Shown piece after piece: positions 32,534 to 42,506 of a DNA stretch of 64,000 nucleotides (position 1 is its first letter; the number at the start of each line of letters is the position of its first letter). The notes under the pieces were generated by a model. The model worked only from the letters and a program-made list of their open reading frames with translations, did no database searches and was not told the origin of the DNA. Position numbers and translations under genes: made by a program. Source of the stretch: Allantophomopsis cytisporea (Eukaryota; Ascomycota; Leotiomycetes; Phacidiales; Phacidiaceae); NCBI GenBank assembly GCA_024752435.1, contig CP103030.1, forward strand, positions 1,302,001 through 1,366,000, in the 5' to 3' direction.

Positions 32534-35500
32534 GTCTTGCGGACTGTTCCTACTTTCTACAACTTCGCTATTGTCTCATCAGACTCCATCCATCTCAAAT
32601 CCGAATCGATATATCGTCATTCAACGTCGTTATTTATTATTTGTTACTTATATGCATAAAATCATATGAAAGTGCATGTCATTGCTTCATATCATGGCAT
32701 CTTCACTTCAAAAGTTGTAAATTCTTTTTCTTTTATACGTTTACTTTTCCTTGGTACACTCGGTGGCGCTCTACTCGGCAATGCAATGGCAATGATGGTG
32801 TTCGGCGCCTTGGCTAAACGGACTTTATCTATTGCTTCTGAATTAATGGGATTGGGCAGGGCTGGCATATATACACATACTGTTTTTTTTTTTGTTGGAT
32901 GGTATTTTTGAGCGTGTACATCTTCAATCTTTCTTTGGAGTTCATCTTTCGGGCTTTTTTTTTCCTTCTTTATCTTCTCTACTCATTATATCCGGGTGGA
33001 CCTTTTTTTTCGGTACATGGGTCCAGGAGATGTTGTATGCTGCTGTGTGTTGTCCGGCCTGGGGGTGTATATTAGGCAACGGTTGAAAGTAATCAAAAAC
33101 AAATTTGAAAAACATTGTAAAGCTGGCTTTGTATGTTTGAACGTGCTCGAGTGAATCCTTGTATATGTTACTTGAAAATAATGTGTTTCCGTGATCAGTC
33201 TGCCTATGTTTGGATATGAGTATGCGAAAATCCAACGATAAGCGCAGCAATTGGAACATGCTATTGTTCCTGATGGACGCGACGGCCCTTTCCATCTATT
33301 CCGATTCAGATTCGGATTTCTTCGTATGTGGTCTGTAGGAATTCATCTAGCTATCTCTTACACCGTTACCTTGCATAATTACCATGAACTTCCCTCTCGT
33401 AGAGTTACCATGAACTGTCCATCTACACTGCTATCCTAGGTGATTCCAAGTCATTACTTTCATCCTAGCACCTACATAGTAGCCTATAGTAGCCCACATG
33501 GTAGCTCCACTTGAGCTCCAGTTGAGATTCCCAATTATGACTCGCGGAGACTACAGCTAAGACTCCCAGTTCAAGTTCCTGGCCGAGCGCACTTCTTCAA
33601 CCCGGGGTTTATCACCAAGCTTTCTTGTGTTCATTGGGGATGAGCTTTGAACTGGAGGGTGGAGGACGAGGCGACACGGGAGATGGACGGTGATCGACTT
33701 GAGTTGGGTAGAACAGCTGCTATCCTCGGTGTAGTTTGACGGATTTCGTGGAGGGCTCCACTGGGGAATCTGTTTGATGCTGCTATATCGAGATGAGACT
33801 GATAGCCTCGGCAGTTTTGATGGATTTTGAAATGTGTCGTGGGCTGTGTGCGGTATTCCCCGGCTCTTTATTTGTATGAGTCCGTGAAGAGGGGAATTGC
33901 TTAGGTTCTTGGTTGCTACTATGTTGTTTGATTTCGGTCTAAGCTTATATTTGGATATTCTTGTGTTTGATGGTTAAGGCGTGGAGATCACTTGACATTC
34001 ATCACTGAAAGACTCACCTTATCCATTACTTATCCGCTTTTAGGTTCAGCTGAAGCAGAACCATATCCTTAGAAGTTGTTATCTGGCACCCACAATCTCA
34101 CTTTCGATTTCGATTTTGATATCCGTTAGTCTTGCCGCTTGGAAGATTGTATATCGGGTACAGCCGTCTTCTACGAGAGTGAAATATCACGTACATTATA
34201 GTACTTACCATACTTTGAATCAATAGCTACTAGTTGTTTGTGATTGACGTTTGGAAAGGAGTGTTGAAGTGAGAGTTTTGTTGGGCAGGTCGGTTTTTGT
34301 GGTGTGAGGTAAGACGACTCTGAATCCCAATGCTTAAGAAATAGTTATGACATATTTCGACGTGTAGAAGATATTTTGATATAGTGAATCTTATCAGCAA
34401 ATGGGACAATATCAACCAGCAGCACATAGAGAAAAATAAGAAAAGGAATATAGATCCGCCCTTTTTCGTCGCCATCAGTGGCAGAAGATTCCTGGGGGGG
34501 GGATTTGTCTGATAGTAAGTTCCTTTGGCCACTCAACAGCCGAATATACACTCTCATAGTTGTATATTTGCTGGGTATTCACCATCGACAGTGGAACCTA
34601 GAACCTCGAGGTTTCGCGGAACCATTAAAATCTCTGTCCTTCACGCCCCAACTAACAAGCCTTCATTCCCGAATCCAAACGATGAGACCCAACAAACATT
34701 TTCCATGGCTCTCATATCTTCGTCCACCTCAGCCCGCACTATCCAGCCTCAAGGTCTCACCGGTCCCAGACCCCCCGCTCCACGGTCCGTTCTTGCATCC
34801 CGCCCTGTATCCGATTTCTACTTATTCATCCCAACGCTATTGATTCATGTCAAAGACTTAATTCAACGAGATGACAGAGCTCTACTAGTCATGTGAAGCC
34901 TTGTCTAAATCCACGGGGATATCCCAACGCATAGCCTCCATGATTAGCACTTGACTATTCTATCTTGTGCTTCTCAACGCAGAGTGCTTGTGATGCTGAA
35001 GGGATATACGTATATGCGATTCATAGCGAGGTTGGAGCTTGGTGTGGGGAACCGGGTGCAATGAAGTGGAATGTGAGACTTTTGAAGTAGACGAGGGGTG
35101 TTTGCACACATCGTTGGGTTCTGTTCGTTTATTGATTTGGACTTATTTGAATTTAAATGGGATATAGAAAGTGGCAGGTCAAATAACATTGTTGAGTAGC
35201 AGTCAATCAATAAGCAGCATTATCTCCTTTTGCTTCAACTGAGTCACCTCGTAATTTCCGTTAATTCAGGTTATGGAACTTATGACTGAAATCAGATATC
35301 AGGTATGGTTTGGCATGGTCCAATAGCATACTATTGAAGTGTCAAATATTCTAGATTTTTAGTATAATTGATACGCAAGTGATCATTTTATCGAGTTTCG
35401 TGATGTCAATAACTTCACTGGTCCGAAAAGGTACTTATTGTTGAACGACTAACCTCATCCAGTGAGCCTTGAATGAAGGGCATCCTGATTGTGTATATCA

Positions 35501-35627
35501 CAATAATCGCTACCATTGCATAAGGATAGAAATGGACTTGTATTGGTAACAGTATTCATTTATCCATTCGACGTGTGAATCAAGGCCACGTAGAAGTTGG
35601 AGATGTAAAACCTGAGTCTTAAAACGC
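32534..35627. other. Gene-free region, no gene seen
   Basis: About 3.1 kb. The first few hundred bases are probably the 3' untranslated region of the preceding gene and contain several T runs (32882-33010). A hydrophobic 81-codon open stretch starts at 32666, but lies in this likely 3' region. Other ORFs (such as 34704-34896) are short and unsupported. Confidence 0.55.
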
Positions 35628-36977
35628 ATGTCACACACTCCTTCCTATATTTCCTTTTCGAAGATCTTGACACAGAATTCCGAAATGCTTAGAATGGCTT
35701 CTGTGATTAGGACACTTCAGACAACTCTTGAGAGGCGTTCGGCATCTCCATCACAGCCAGAAGATGTCTTCGCTTCGAACGTAGAAAGAATCTCAAACAC
35801 GCCTTCCATCTCCAGCATGGATACAATCTGGAGTGTATTCACCACTCCCGGCAGCAGCAGATTGAGTACATCTCCACGATCAGTTGACCAGGACCACAAT
35901 CCAATCGACCTCGCACTACTCTGCGCGCGTTTTCCCCCTGAACTCAAATTACATATTCTCCGCCAAGCACCACCAACATATCGACTCCTGCCCACACTCA
36001 CAAAGTACACCTATGACAACTACACCTATACCTCACGCCTACACGTCCTACACCCTGTCCTCATAGACCCCTATAACGCAATCAACCCCTCAACCCGCAC
36101 CTCACGCCCCTACTCCACGTGCATCTGGCTCCCTGACACGCCCTTCCACTTTCTCAACCGTCGCATCGCAAACATCCCCCAAACAATTCCACAGGAGTGC
36201 TTCGCCTCAACGCACCTGGCATTCCTAACCGCAGCCTTGGGTGTTCCCGGCTTCGGCGGCGGGAGCATAGCAGCTGCGATATGTGAGCGCACGCGCTTCG
36301 TATTCAGCAACGAACAGGACCTTTTGTATTTCCTGTGCCGTTCCGACTTGAATGGGATGGGACGCAATCATGAGCGCGTGGCACACATTGGGCTGCGGAT
36401 GGAGCGATTCAAGCTGAGTAGCCTGTTCTTGGAGTTTGTGGTGGAGTGGTTGGAGAGGGGAAGGAAAGAACAGGGGTCTTTTCTGTTGAAGGGGCTGAAG
36501 AGCGTGGAGATTTGTTTGCGTGGTACGGATTTGAAAGGGAGTCGAATGGAGAGGGATAATAGCTTGAGGATTAGGTGGTTGGCTACCATTGCGTATCGCT
36601 TGAAGGTGGCGACGGGCGTCGAGGTCTCTTGGAGGGGCACGACTTTGAATCCGGATCATGAGAGGGCTATGTCGTGTCCATCTTTGTGGCATACTTGTGG
36701 TGGCATTTGTGGACGCGATATGAGGGGCCATTGGAGACCGGGGATTGATAAGAGAACGAGGGGCTGGGGGACGAAGGAGGAGGAGATCTGGGGCGAGCTA
36801 GGATTCGAGGAGCGGGATTCAAACTTGAGGTTTCATGAGGATGAAATTGGGCCTGATAATGATGGGTATATATGGAGCTCCTGCTGGATGTATGAGTGGC
36901 AGGTTGTCGTAAAGAAAGAACTGGAGAAAGCGTTGACGAATCCTAATACATATTCTTTTGTTCACCATACAAAATAG
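35628..36977 (+). CDS. Hypothetical protein, F-box-like N terminus
   Basis: A single-exon gene of 449 residues that I cannot assign to a named family. Residues 1-95 are Ser/Thr-rich and probably disordered. Near residue 100 the segment LLCARFPPELKLHILRQAP resembles the F-box or 2EXR-like openings (FPPEL..hIL) seen in many fungal orphan proteins. The remainder is aromatic, with CIWLPDTPFHFLNRRIANIP, FGGGSIAAAICERTRFVFSN and GYIWSSCWMYEWQVVVKKEL. There is no signal peptide or membrane segment. It lies alone between two gene-poor stretches. The 5' half of the gene is C-rich and the 3' half G-rich on the coding strand. The start at 35628 is the first ATG; MLRMAS at 35682 is an alternative. Coding potential is clear; function unknown. 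Confidence 0.75.
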   Translation: MSHTPSYISFSKILTQNSEMLRMASVIRTLQTTLERRSASPSQPEDVFASNVERISNTPSISSMDTIWSVFTTPGSSRLSTSPRSVDQDHNPIDLALLCARFPPELKLHILRQAPPTYRLLPTLTKYTYDNYTYTSRLHVLHPVLIDPYNAINPSTRTSRPYSTCIWLPDTPFHFLNRRIANIPQTIPQECFASTHLAFLTAALGVPGFGGGSIAAAICERTRFVFSNEQDLLYFLCRSDLNGMGRNHERVAHIGLRMERFKLSSLFLEFVVEWLERGRKEQGSFLLKGLKSVEICLRGTDLKGSRMERDNSLRIRWLATIAYRLKVATGVEVSWRGTTLNPDHERAMSCPSLWHTCGGICGRDMRGHWRPGIDKRTRGWGTKEEEIWGELGFEERDSNLRFHEDEIGPDNDGYIWSSCWMYEWQVVVKKELEKALTNPNTYSFVHHTK

Positions 36978-37832
36978 GATCTAATAGTAGAATGATCTGG
37001 TTTGGAGGCACTTTCATGGATTAATTAAGAACATCCTTAATCGCTTTTTAATCCTTGTAAATATGAGGGAAAGATGGTCTTAATGCAGATAATGGGAATG
37101 CAATATATCCTGGGACCATAACAACAAGAAATACCGCCATGAACAACAAGTAAGAGTTTCGGTAAGCTGGCGTTGACAAACCGATAAATAACAATGACAG
37201 CAAGAGACCTAACTCACCTCTCTTTTATCCGACCAACATCCCCCTCCTGGCCTGGTATTTCGGACTTTGTCTCAAAGCTGTAGAAGAGGTCCATTTGATA
37301 GCAAATCCAATCGAGTAGCATGCATGTCTCGTTGTATGCTGAGGTATACTAATATGAGACAAGTACGAAGGGAAAAACGCTGTAGTCATTTCAACATGAA
37401 TAGATGGAAAAAGAAGATGAAGTCAAAACAAAGAAGAAATAATGAGATATTAGAGTAAACTGAGGTAGAGTGAGATCACACAAGCACTCAGTCGCATATA
37501 AACCTAGCGATAACGACCAAACACATCAACATGAAATCTCCATTCAATTGGTATCAGTACAAGAAATAAAATAACACATCAAGAATAACACAAGACTCGG
37601 AAGTTAAAAACGTTTCCATTCGCGTAGTATCTTAACTTCCAATGAAAAAATACTTGAAAACAATCTTTTTGGTGAAGAACAAGTCCCGAGCAATCTCCCC
37701 TCCCCCAACGCAGCGTGTGCAAAAATTATAAACCCTCTCTCGAATTCCCCGGTATCTCCTCTCTGTGACATATAAGACTCGTGGGGAAACGTCCAAAGTG
37801 CTGAAACAAGTGGTGTTTAATCGAAGGCGCAT
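36978..37832. other. AT-rich intergenic region, no gene seen
   Basis: About 850 bp between convergent genes. Purine-rich AT-biased sequence with short ORFs lacking family resemblance. Confidence 0.6.
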
Positions 37833-39083
37833 CTAAAGAAGGGAATCGAGGCGGGTGAAGACGCTTAAGCATGCTGCTACTACCTCTAATTGTAACTCTT
37901 TATCTTTACCCTTGTCGACCTCCTATAGAAGAGTTAGTATCACATTCTCAATATCGTTTCTTGACGGGGAAGCTCACCTCAGCAATCACCTGTCCCAAAT
38001 TCGCACCAACACCACCCGCTGCACCACCAGCCCTCTTTCCGAATGGCCATTGACTATATTCAACAAGCAACTCGTCAACCTGCGCAAATGCGCGTTCTCT
38101 CGGCTCGTGCCCCAAAGAGCTGAGCGCATTTTCAAGAACGTTTGCTGCGTAGGCCGCGCACACCATAGCTACCGTTCTGATATATCTGAACTCCAAATTT
38201 TCGGGTAAAAATTGTGAACCGGGCAGGACAACGGTACGCTGTGTAAGGATATTTCGCACACGTTTTCTGATTTCCTCCTTCGCACCAGTGTCGGATACGG
38301 GGTGGGTTGCCATGTCGAAGAGAAGGAAGTTGCGCTTTTCGGTGCGAAGGATTCCCTTATCGACAAGACCCTTAGCCAGACGTTCGCGGACTTGTTTTAG
38401 TTGGTAGCCAATCTTCATGAGGTTCCATGTCTCTCCTGTCAGGACAGGTTAATTAGCATATGGTGTTTGTGAATTGCGGGATCTTGAAAGGGGCGGGGCG
38501 ACGTACCACTCATAAGGTCAATCCACGAACTGACACTCATCTTCTCACTCGACTTCATCATCTTCAATGCCTCATCCAGTAAAACTTCTCCAGTCAACGT
38601 ATCGTCAATAACCTCAATAACTCGGTCTGCAAGTGGGAAGCGCCGCCTTGATGAGTCCTTTTGCATGCTCACACGCCCTCGGAACGCCAGTTCAATTACT
38701 ATGCAACCGCGTAGCGCGTATGATATATTATCGTTCCAGAATGAAAGATAGCCCTGCAATCAAAACGCTTCCATTAGAGTGTGGCACATTTTCCAATTGA
38801 TAATACAACATACCTGCTTATCCTTCAAACCCAACAATAGAACCTCCTCCATGAGCGTCAACTTTGGTTGCTTACTCCTTTCCGCACTCTCGCTGATATC
38901 TCGAGGGTCAAAGGCGATCTTGTGCCCATTCTCTCCGCTCTCGTAGCTTGTTTCTGGTCCACCAATATCTCTGGATGCTCCAGACTTGGGCGCCGGTGAG
39001 GCAACTCGACTTGTGTCCCCATCCTCGTCATTCGCAGCCCCTCCACCACCACCACCTCGGCGGCGTGTAAGTCCCGATGACAT
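37833..39083 (-). CDS. VPS74: Golgi PI4P-binding adaptor Vps74 (GOLPH3)
   Basis: Vps74 binds phosphatidylinositol-4-phosphate on Golgi membranes and retains glycosyltransferases through COPI. Exons are 39083-38814, 38753-38507, 38435-37978 and 37922-37833 (introns 60, 71 and 55 nt), giving 354 residues. The N terminus holds an arginine cluster (TRRRGG) of the kind used for COPI binding, then a Gly/Ser-rich linker. The GPP34 domain starts at LTLMEEVLLLGLKDKQGYLS. Trp96 and Arg105 in SFWNDNISYALRG keep the spacing of the PI4P-binding Trp and Arg in yeast Vps74. Other signatures are DLMSGETWNLMKIGYQLKQV, EKRNFLLFDMATHPV and RERAFAQVDELLVEYSQWPF. The last small exon supplies the tail that ends RLDSLL. 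Every exon joins in frame, and the family match is strong. Confidence 0.95.
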
Positions 39084-39792
39084 TTCGTATGTGTTGTATG
39101 CGGTGTTGTGGTATATCGTGTCCTGAAAGTCGGAATGTTATGAACAAGGAGTGAAAGGTTGCGGCATGTGCGTAAGGTCGGGGACTATGAACACATGCGC
39201 TGATGCGCGGACGGAGTTTATTGGCAACGCAGATCGGTGAAATTGCAGGACCCTGAATTTGGCGTATATATTAAAGGCCGAACAACTTCATGGGGATATG
39301 ACTTGAAAATTTTCGAGGGATCGTCAGCTCTTTTCAAGGTCCTCAAGTTTGATCTCTTGATTTCCTGGTAAGTGGTGATGGGAAGCTACGCTGGAAGTTC
39401 AAGGTGTCTTCGCTTACTCCACCAAGGGAGACCGACGTCGCTCAATTGGGCTTGGATCCCGTTGTATATCAATACTTGCCCCAGAGATATTGCGACCCAT
39501 TACTTTGTTACGCAACTCCTTGCTTGGTCTTCATGGAAGTTTAAACAATCGAGATATTCAATGAAATATTCAAATCTCTGGCGAATTTTCAACTACAGCC
39601 ATAAAATCCATTTGAATTACATAGCTTTTGGTATCGAAGGAGGTTGAGCGTATGTTAAATTGTTACAGTATAATAGAGTCAAAGTGCTTCTACGAACATC
39701 GGGAGACTGTACAAGAGTTGACCCAAATGTCGTTTCTTACCGACTCCACTATCCCCTTCCTTTCCATCTCCATAATTCTACAACATCATAAT
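39084..39792. other. Intergenic region, no gene seen
   Basis: About 700 bp between the 5' end of VPS74 and the 3' end of the ACP gene, both on the minus strand. No coding sequence is supported. Confidence 0.55.
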
Positions 39793-40472
39793 CTAGTGGG
39801 CTACAGAAATGGTCAGCGGATATATCTAGACACAGGGAAATGTTTTGAAACATACCATCTGGCTGGGCAAGGATGTACTCAACAGCCTTATCAACTGTAC
39901 AACATATTAGTAATCTACCAAAATGCAAATCTCCTCCATCAAAACTTACCACTGTGAATAGCATCGGCCTCCTTATCTGGGATCTCAATGCTGAACTCCT
40001 GCATAACAGTCAGTCTCTTCTGTCTGTCGCATCGCGTAACGTTTCATATACACACCTCCTCAATAGCCATAACAACCTCAACAGTGTCCAAAGAATCCAA
40101 ACCAAGATCGTTCGAGAAGTGGGAGGTTGGAGAGAGCTACATTTCCGTTAGATTAATGCGACAAAAGTCCATCCGAGTAAATCGTACCTTTGATGGGTCG
40201 GAAACCTGCGGGAAAATCAGTACAATTGCCTGTCAAACAACCAATGCACCACATACCTTGTCGAAGTTCTTGAGGAGGTCAACTATTCTGCCCTCAACCT
40301 CGGACTTTGAGAGACCAGCAGCAGCAGAGTAGCATCTGACGGCTTGGAACGCAGCTGGGGCAAATCGTGGTGCCGCAACGAAGGAAGATGGTACACGAGC
40401 AATTGAGCCGGATCGGCGGGCGACCTGGGCGGAAGCACTGCGTGCGGATCTGAGGAGTACTGTGCGAAACAT
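39793..40472 (-). CDS. ACP1: Mitochondrial acyl carrier protein
   Basis: The matrix acyl carrier protein carries growing acyl chains for mitochondrial fatty acid (lipoate precursor) synthesis, and is also a complex I and LYR-protein partner (NDUFAB1). Six exons fit: 40472-40257, 40205-40188, 40136-40056, 39998-39950, 39894-39856 and 39800-39793. The five introns are 51, 51, 56, 55 and 55 nt. The product is 136 residues. The second exon is only 18 nt (VSDPSK) and the last is 8 nt (end of Ala, His, stop). The N terminus is an Arg/Ala/Ser-rich targeting presequence with a likely cleavage near VRCYS. The ACP motif DLGLDSLDTVE carries the 4'-phosphopantetheine serine at about residue 93, followed by EEFSIEIPDKEADAI and a typical AVEYILAQPDAH end. 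A single-ORF reading would miss most of the ACP domain. Confidence 0.94.
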
Positions 40473-41182
40473 TTTGATAGGTTGTGTGGATGGTGAGGTA
40501 GTGAAGACGACGTTGATGACGATTTGAGCTTTTGGTACTGGTTGTCGAAGCTCTCGATTGCTCGGCTAGTGGAACTTTTGGCCGTATCACGTGATTTGAA
40601 CGGCTATCATCGTTAACGTCGAGTCAAGCTGATACAAGATCTCTAAAATACCATATCGTCTAAGAAAAACTCAAATCCTTCACTACAATCATAAAGATTT
40701 ACAGTGGCATTCATATCGATAGCATATGTGACTGAAGCAAAGGCAATGTAACTAAAGTCAGTGCGGACGAGCTAATTATGGCGCTGTGCAAAGCAATGAA
40801 GCCAAGGTGGGAAAGCATCACATCAGATCAATCATGCATTGTATTCCGTACTCTTGTTTATGGTACTCAGATTTGACCAGTTTATTCTGTTACAGTATCT
40901 CTGGATTGCTGCACCTCCCTTTCTCTTAGAGTAGAAAAGCTCAAATCCCACCCAGAACGTCAAACAAAAACAAGAATAAGACGTGGATCTTGTGGTCTCG
41001 TCTGTCAGACTGTCCAAATTATCTGGAGAGGTTAATATTCCGAGTCTGCCGAAGAACTTATAGGCCATGTTGGGTAGTTCCGAGTAATCCTAAGTACTAA
41101 TTGTCAGCTCAGTGTGCGATGACATTGACAAGATAACTTACTAAAGTTGGATGAATCCCTTGACATTCTTAACGAAGCCTAT
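40473..41182. other. Intergenic region, no gene seen
   Basis: About 710 bp upstream of the ACP gene. A minus-strand open stretch at 40832-41068 starts with ATG (MAYKFFGRLG...) but resembles no family. A branch and acceptor pair (GCTGACAA...ACTTAG, about 41050-41070) could serve an extra 3' intron of the small membrane protein gene. Confidence 0.45.
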
Positions 41183-41532
41183 TCATGCATACTTGGCTAC
41201 TCCATAAGTGATGAGTATAGCTCCTGGACAGGCCCCAAAGAGGAAAAAGAAAAAGTAAATGCGGATCTTCTATTTGGTGCAAAGATGATCAGTTCAAAGC
41301 ACTGACGAACACTGTAAAATCGCTGAAGTGTGAGTTATACCCTGATAGTCTCATGATCAAGTTGTGGAGTCTCATAGAACTCCGCTGGCAGTCTGCCCAT
41401 ATCTCTCATCTCAATATCCTCACCATCTCCACGGCCCTTGAACAGTTTCAGAAATTTCTCCCAGAAGGGACGGGGTTGGTTAGCTGGCATAACTAGCTCA
41501 TTTTTGGGGATGGCGCTGTTAGAAGCATTCAT
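41183..41532 (-). CDS. Small single-pass membrane protein, unrecognised
   Basis: Two exons, 41532-41341 and 41269-41183, joined across a 71-nt intron (GTATAA donor, TTGAACTGATC branch region, AAATAG acceptor), encode 92 residues. The first exon gives a hydrophilic part with NQPRPFWEKFLKLFKGRG and IEMRDMGRLPAEFYETPQL. The second encodes RKIRIYFFFFLFGACPGAIL and then ITYGVAKYA, a strongly hydrophobic C-terminal segment of about 20 residues. This suggests a tail-anchored protein with a basic cytosolic flank. An unspliced reading would stop at residue 65 and miss the membrane segment. The last codons could instead be spliced (GTATGC donor within AAGTATGCA) to a further short exon. I do not recognise the family. 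The consistent frame and the good hydrophobic segment make a real gene likely. Confidence 0.6.
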
Positions 41533-42506
41533 TCTTGTGGATTTTATTGCGACGATAGCGTTGGAATTTTGAGCGACAAAAGGTTTTTGTGAAGTCTGTG
41601 TTGAACTGTAATACTTTGGAAAGGAGACATGAGGCTAATTTTAACAAGCTGCAAGGTCACCTTGTTGCGATGGCGGATTAAGTCAGAATACCTCGTCAAG
41701 GGCCATAATGACGAACTTTAGTTGTTGTCAACCAAATTCTAATACCAATCGGGTTCCTTCATGGACTGATTTCGTCCTGGGAATTCTAGTACTCTACTTG
41801 CAATCCTACAAGTTCTCGAATTAGCAAGGTCTTGAACAACTTCTACGTTTTCAACTTACGAATGATCGACCTTCAATAGTCAGAACTCTGAAAGGATGGG
41901 CCGATCCAAGAGAAACATCCCATGAGATACAGAACGCTAAAAGAAATGGGTGATGCCTCTTATAGATCCGCATTCGCTTCTCCTCGAGATCAAGGGCATG
42001 ATCCAGACGACCATATCAACAACGAAGATGCCAATAAGGGTCAGATTTCCCTCAATTCATGTTGCAAATCCTACCCGCTCCCTTGAATGTAGGTACTCGA
42101 TGGGCTCCTCTAAAATAGATTGCCAATTGGGAAGATGCTGTTCAGCCAGCTCTTAGTAAAGGAATACTTGGGTAATCTCAACATTTTATAAGTGTTCTAA
42201 TAGACATTCGCTCTGGATGTTCACTATTATATCCGTAGAAAACAGTGAACTTACAAGATCACAAACTGGAAACACATATCAGGGAGAAGTAGCTCGGTTA
42301 AGTCAATGGAGCCAGCATCTGGCCGAACACCAACCAAGTCCGAGTGCCTTCCACAGTATTGTTACGCCCGCAATTTTTGAATATCAAAGTTAAGACAAAG
42401 TCATGAATGCCTTCATTCATGCTACAAATATCTATACAGCCATCCACACTGTTCACGATACATTTCCGCCCATTGCATCTCCTGTCTCCCCTTGGCACTT
42501 GCAAAT
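41533..42506. other. Intergenic region, no gene seen
   Basis: Almost 1 kb between the small membrane protein gene and the 3' end of SKI3, both on the minus strand. No supported ORF or RNA gene. Confidence 0.55.

Noticed and set aside
32666..32911. 81-codon ORF with membrane-like composition after the 31265 gene
   Set aside because: It lies about 130 bp after the stop codon in a likely 3' untranslated region, with T runs and no leader of its own.
34704..34896. 64-codon plus-strand ORF
   Set aside because: Short, Ser/Pro-rich and without family resemblance; overlapping frames are equally open.
40832..41068. 78-codon minus-strand ORF downstream of the small membrane protein gene
   Set aside because: I tried to join it as an extra exon, but every splice tested gave an early stop or a different frame.
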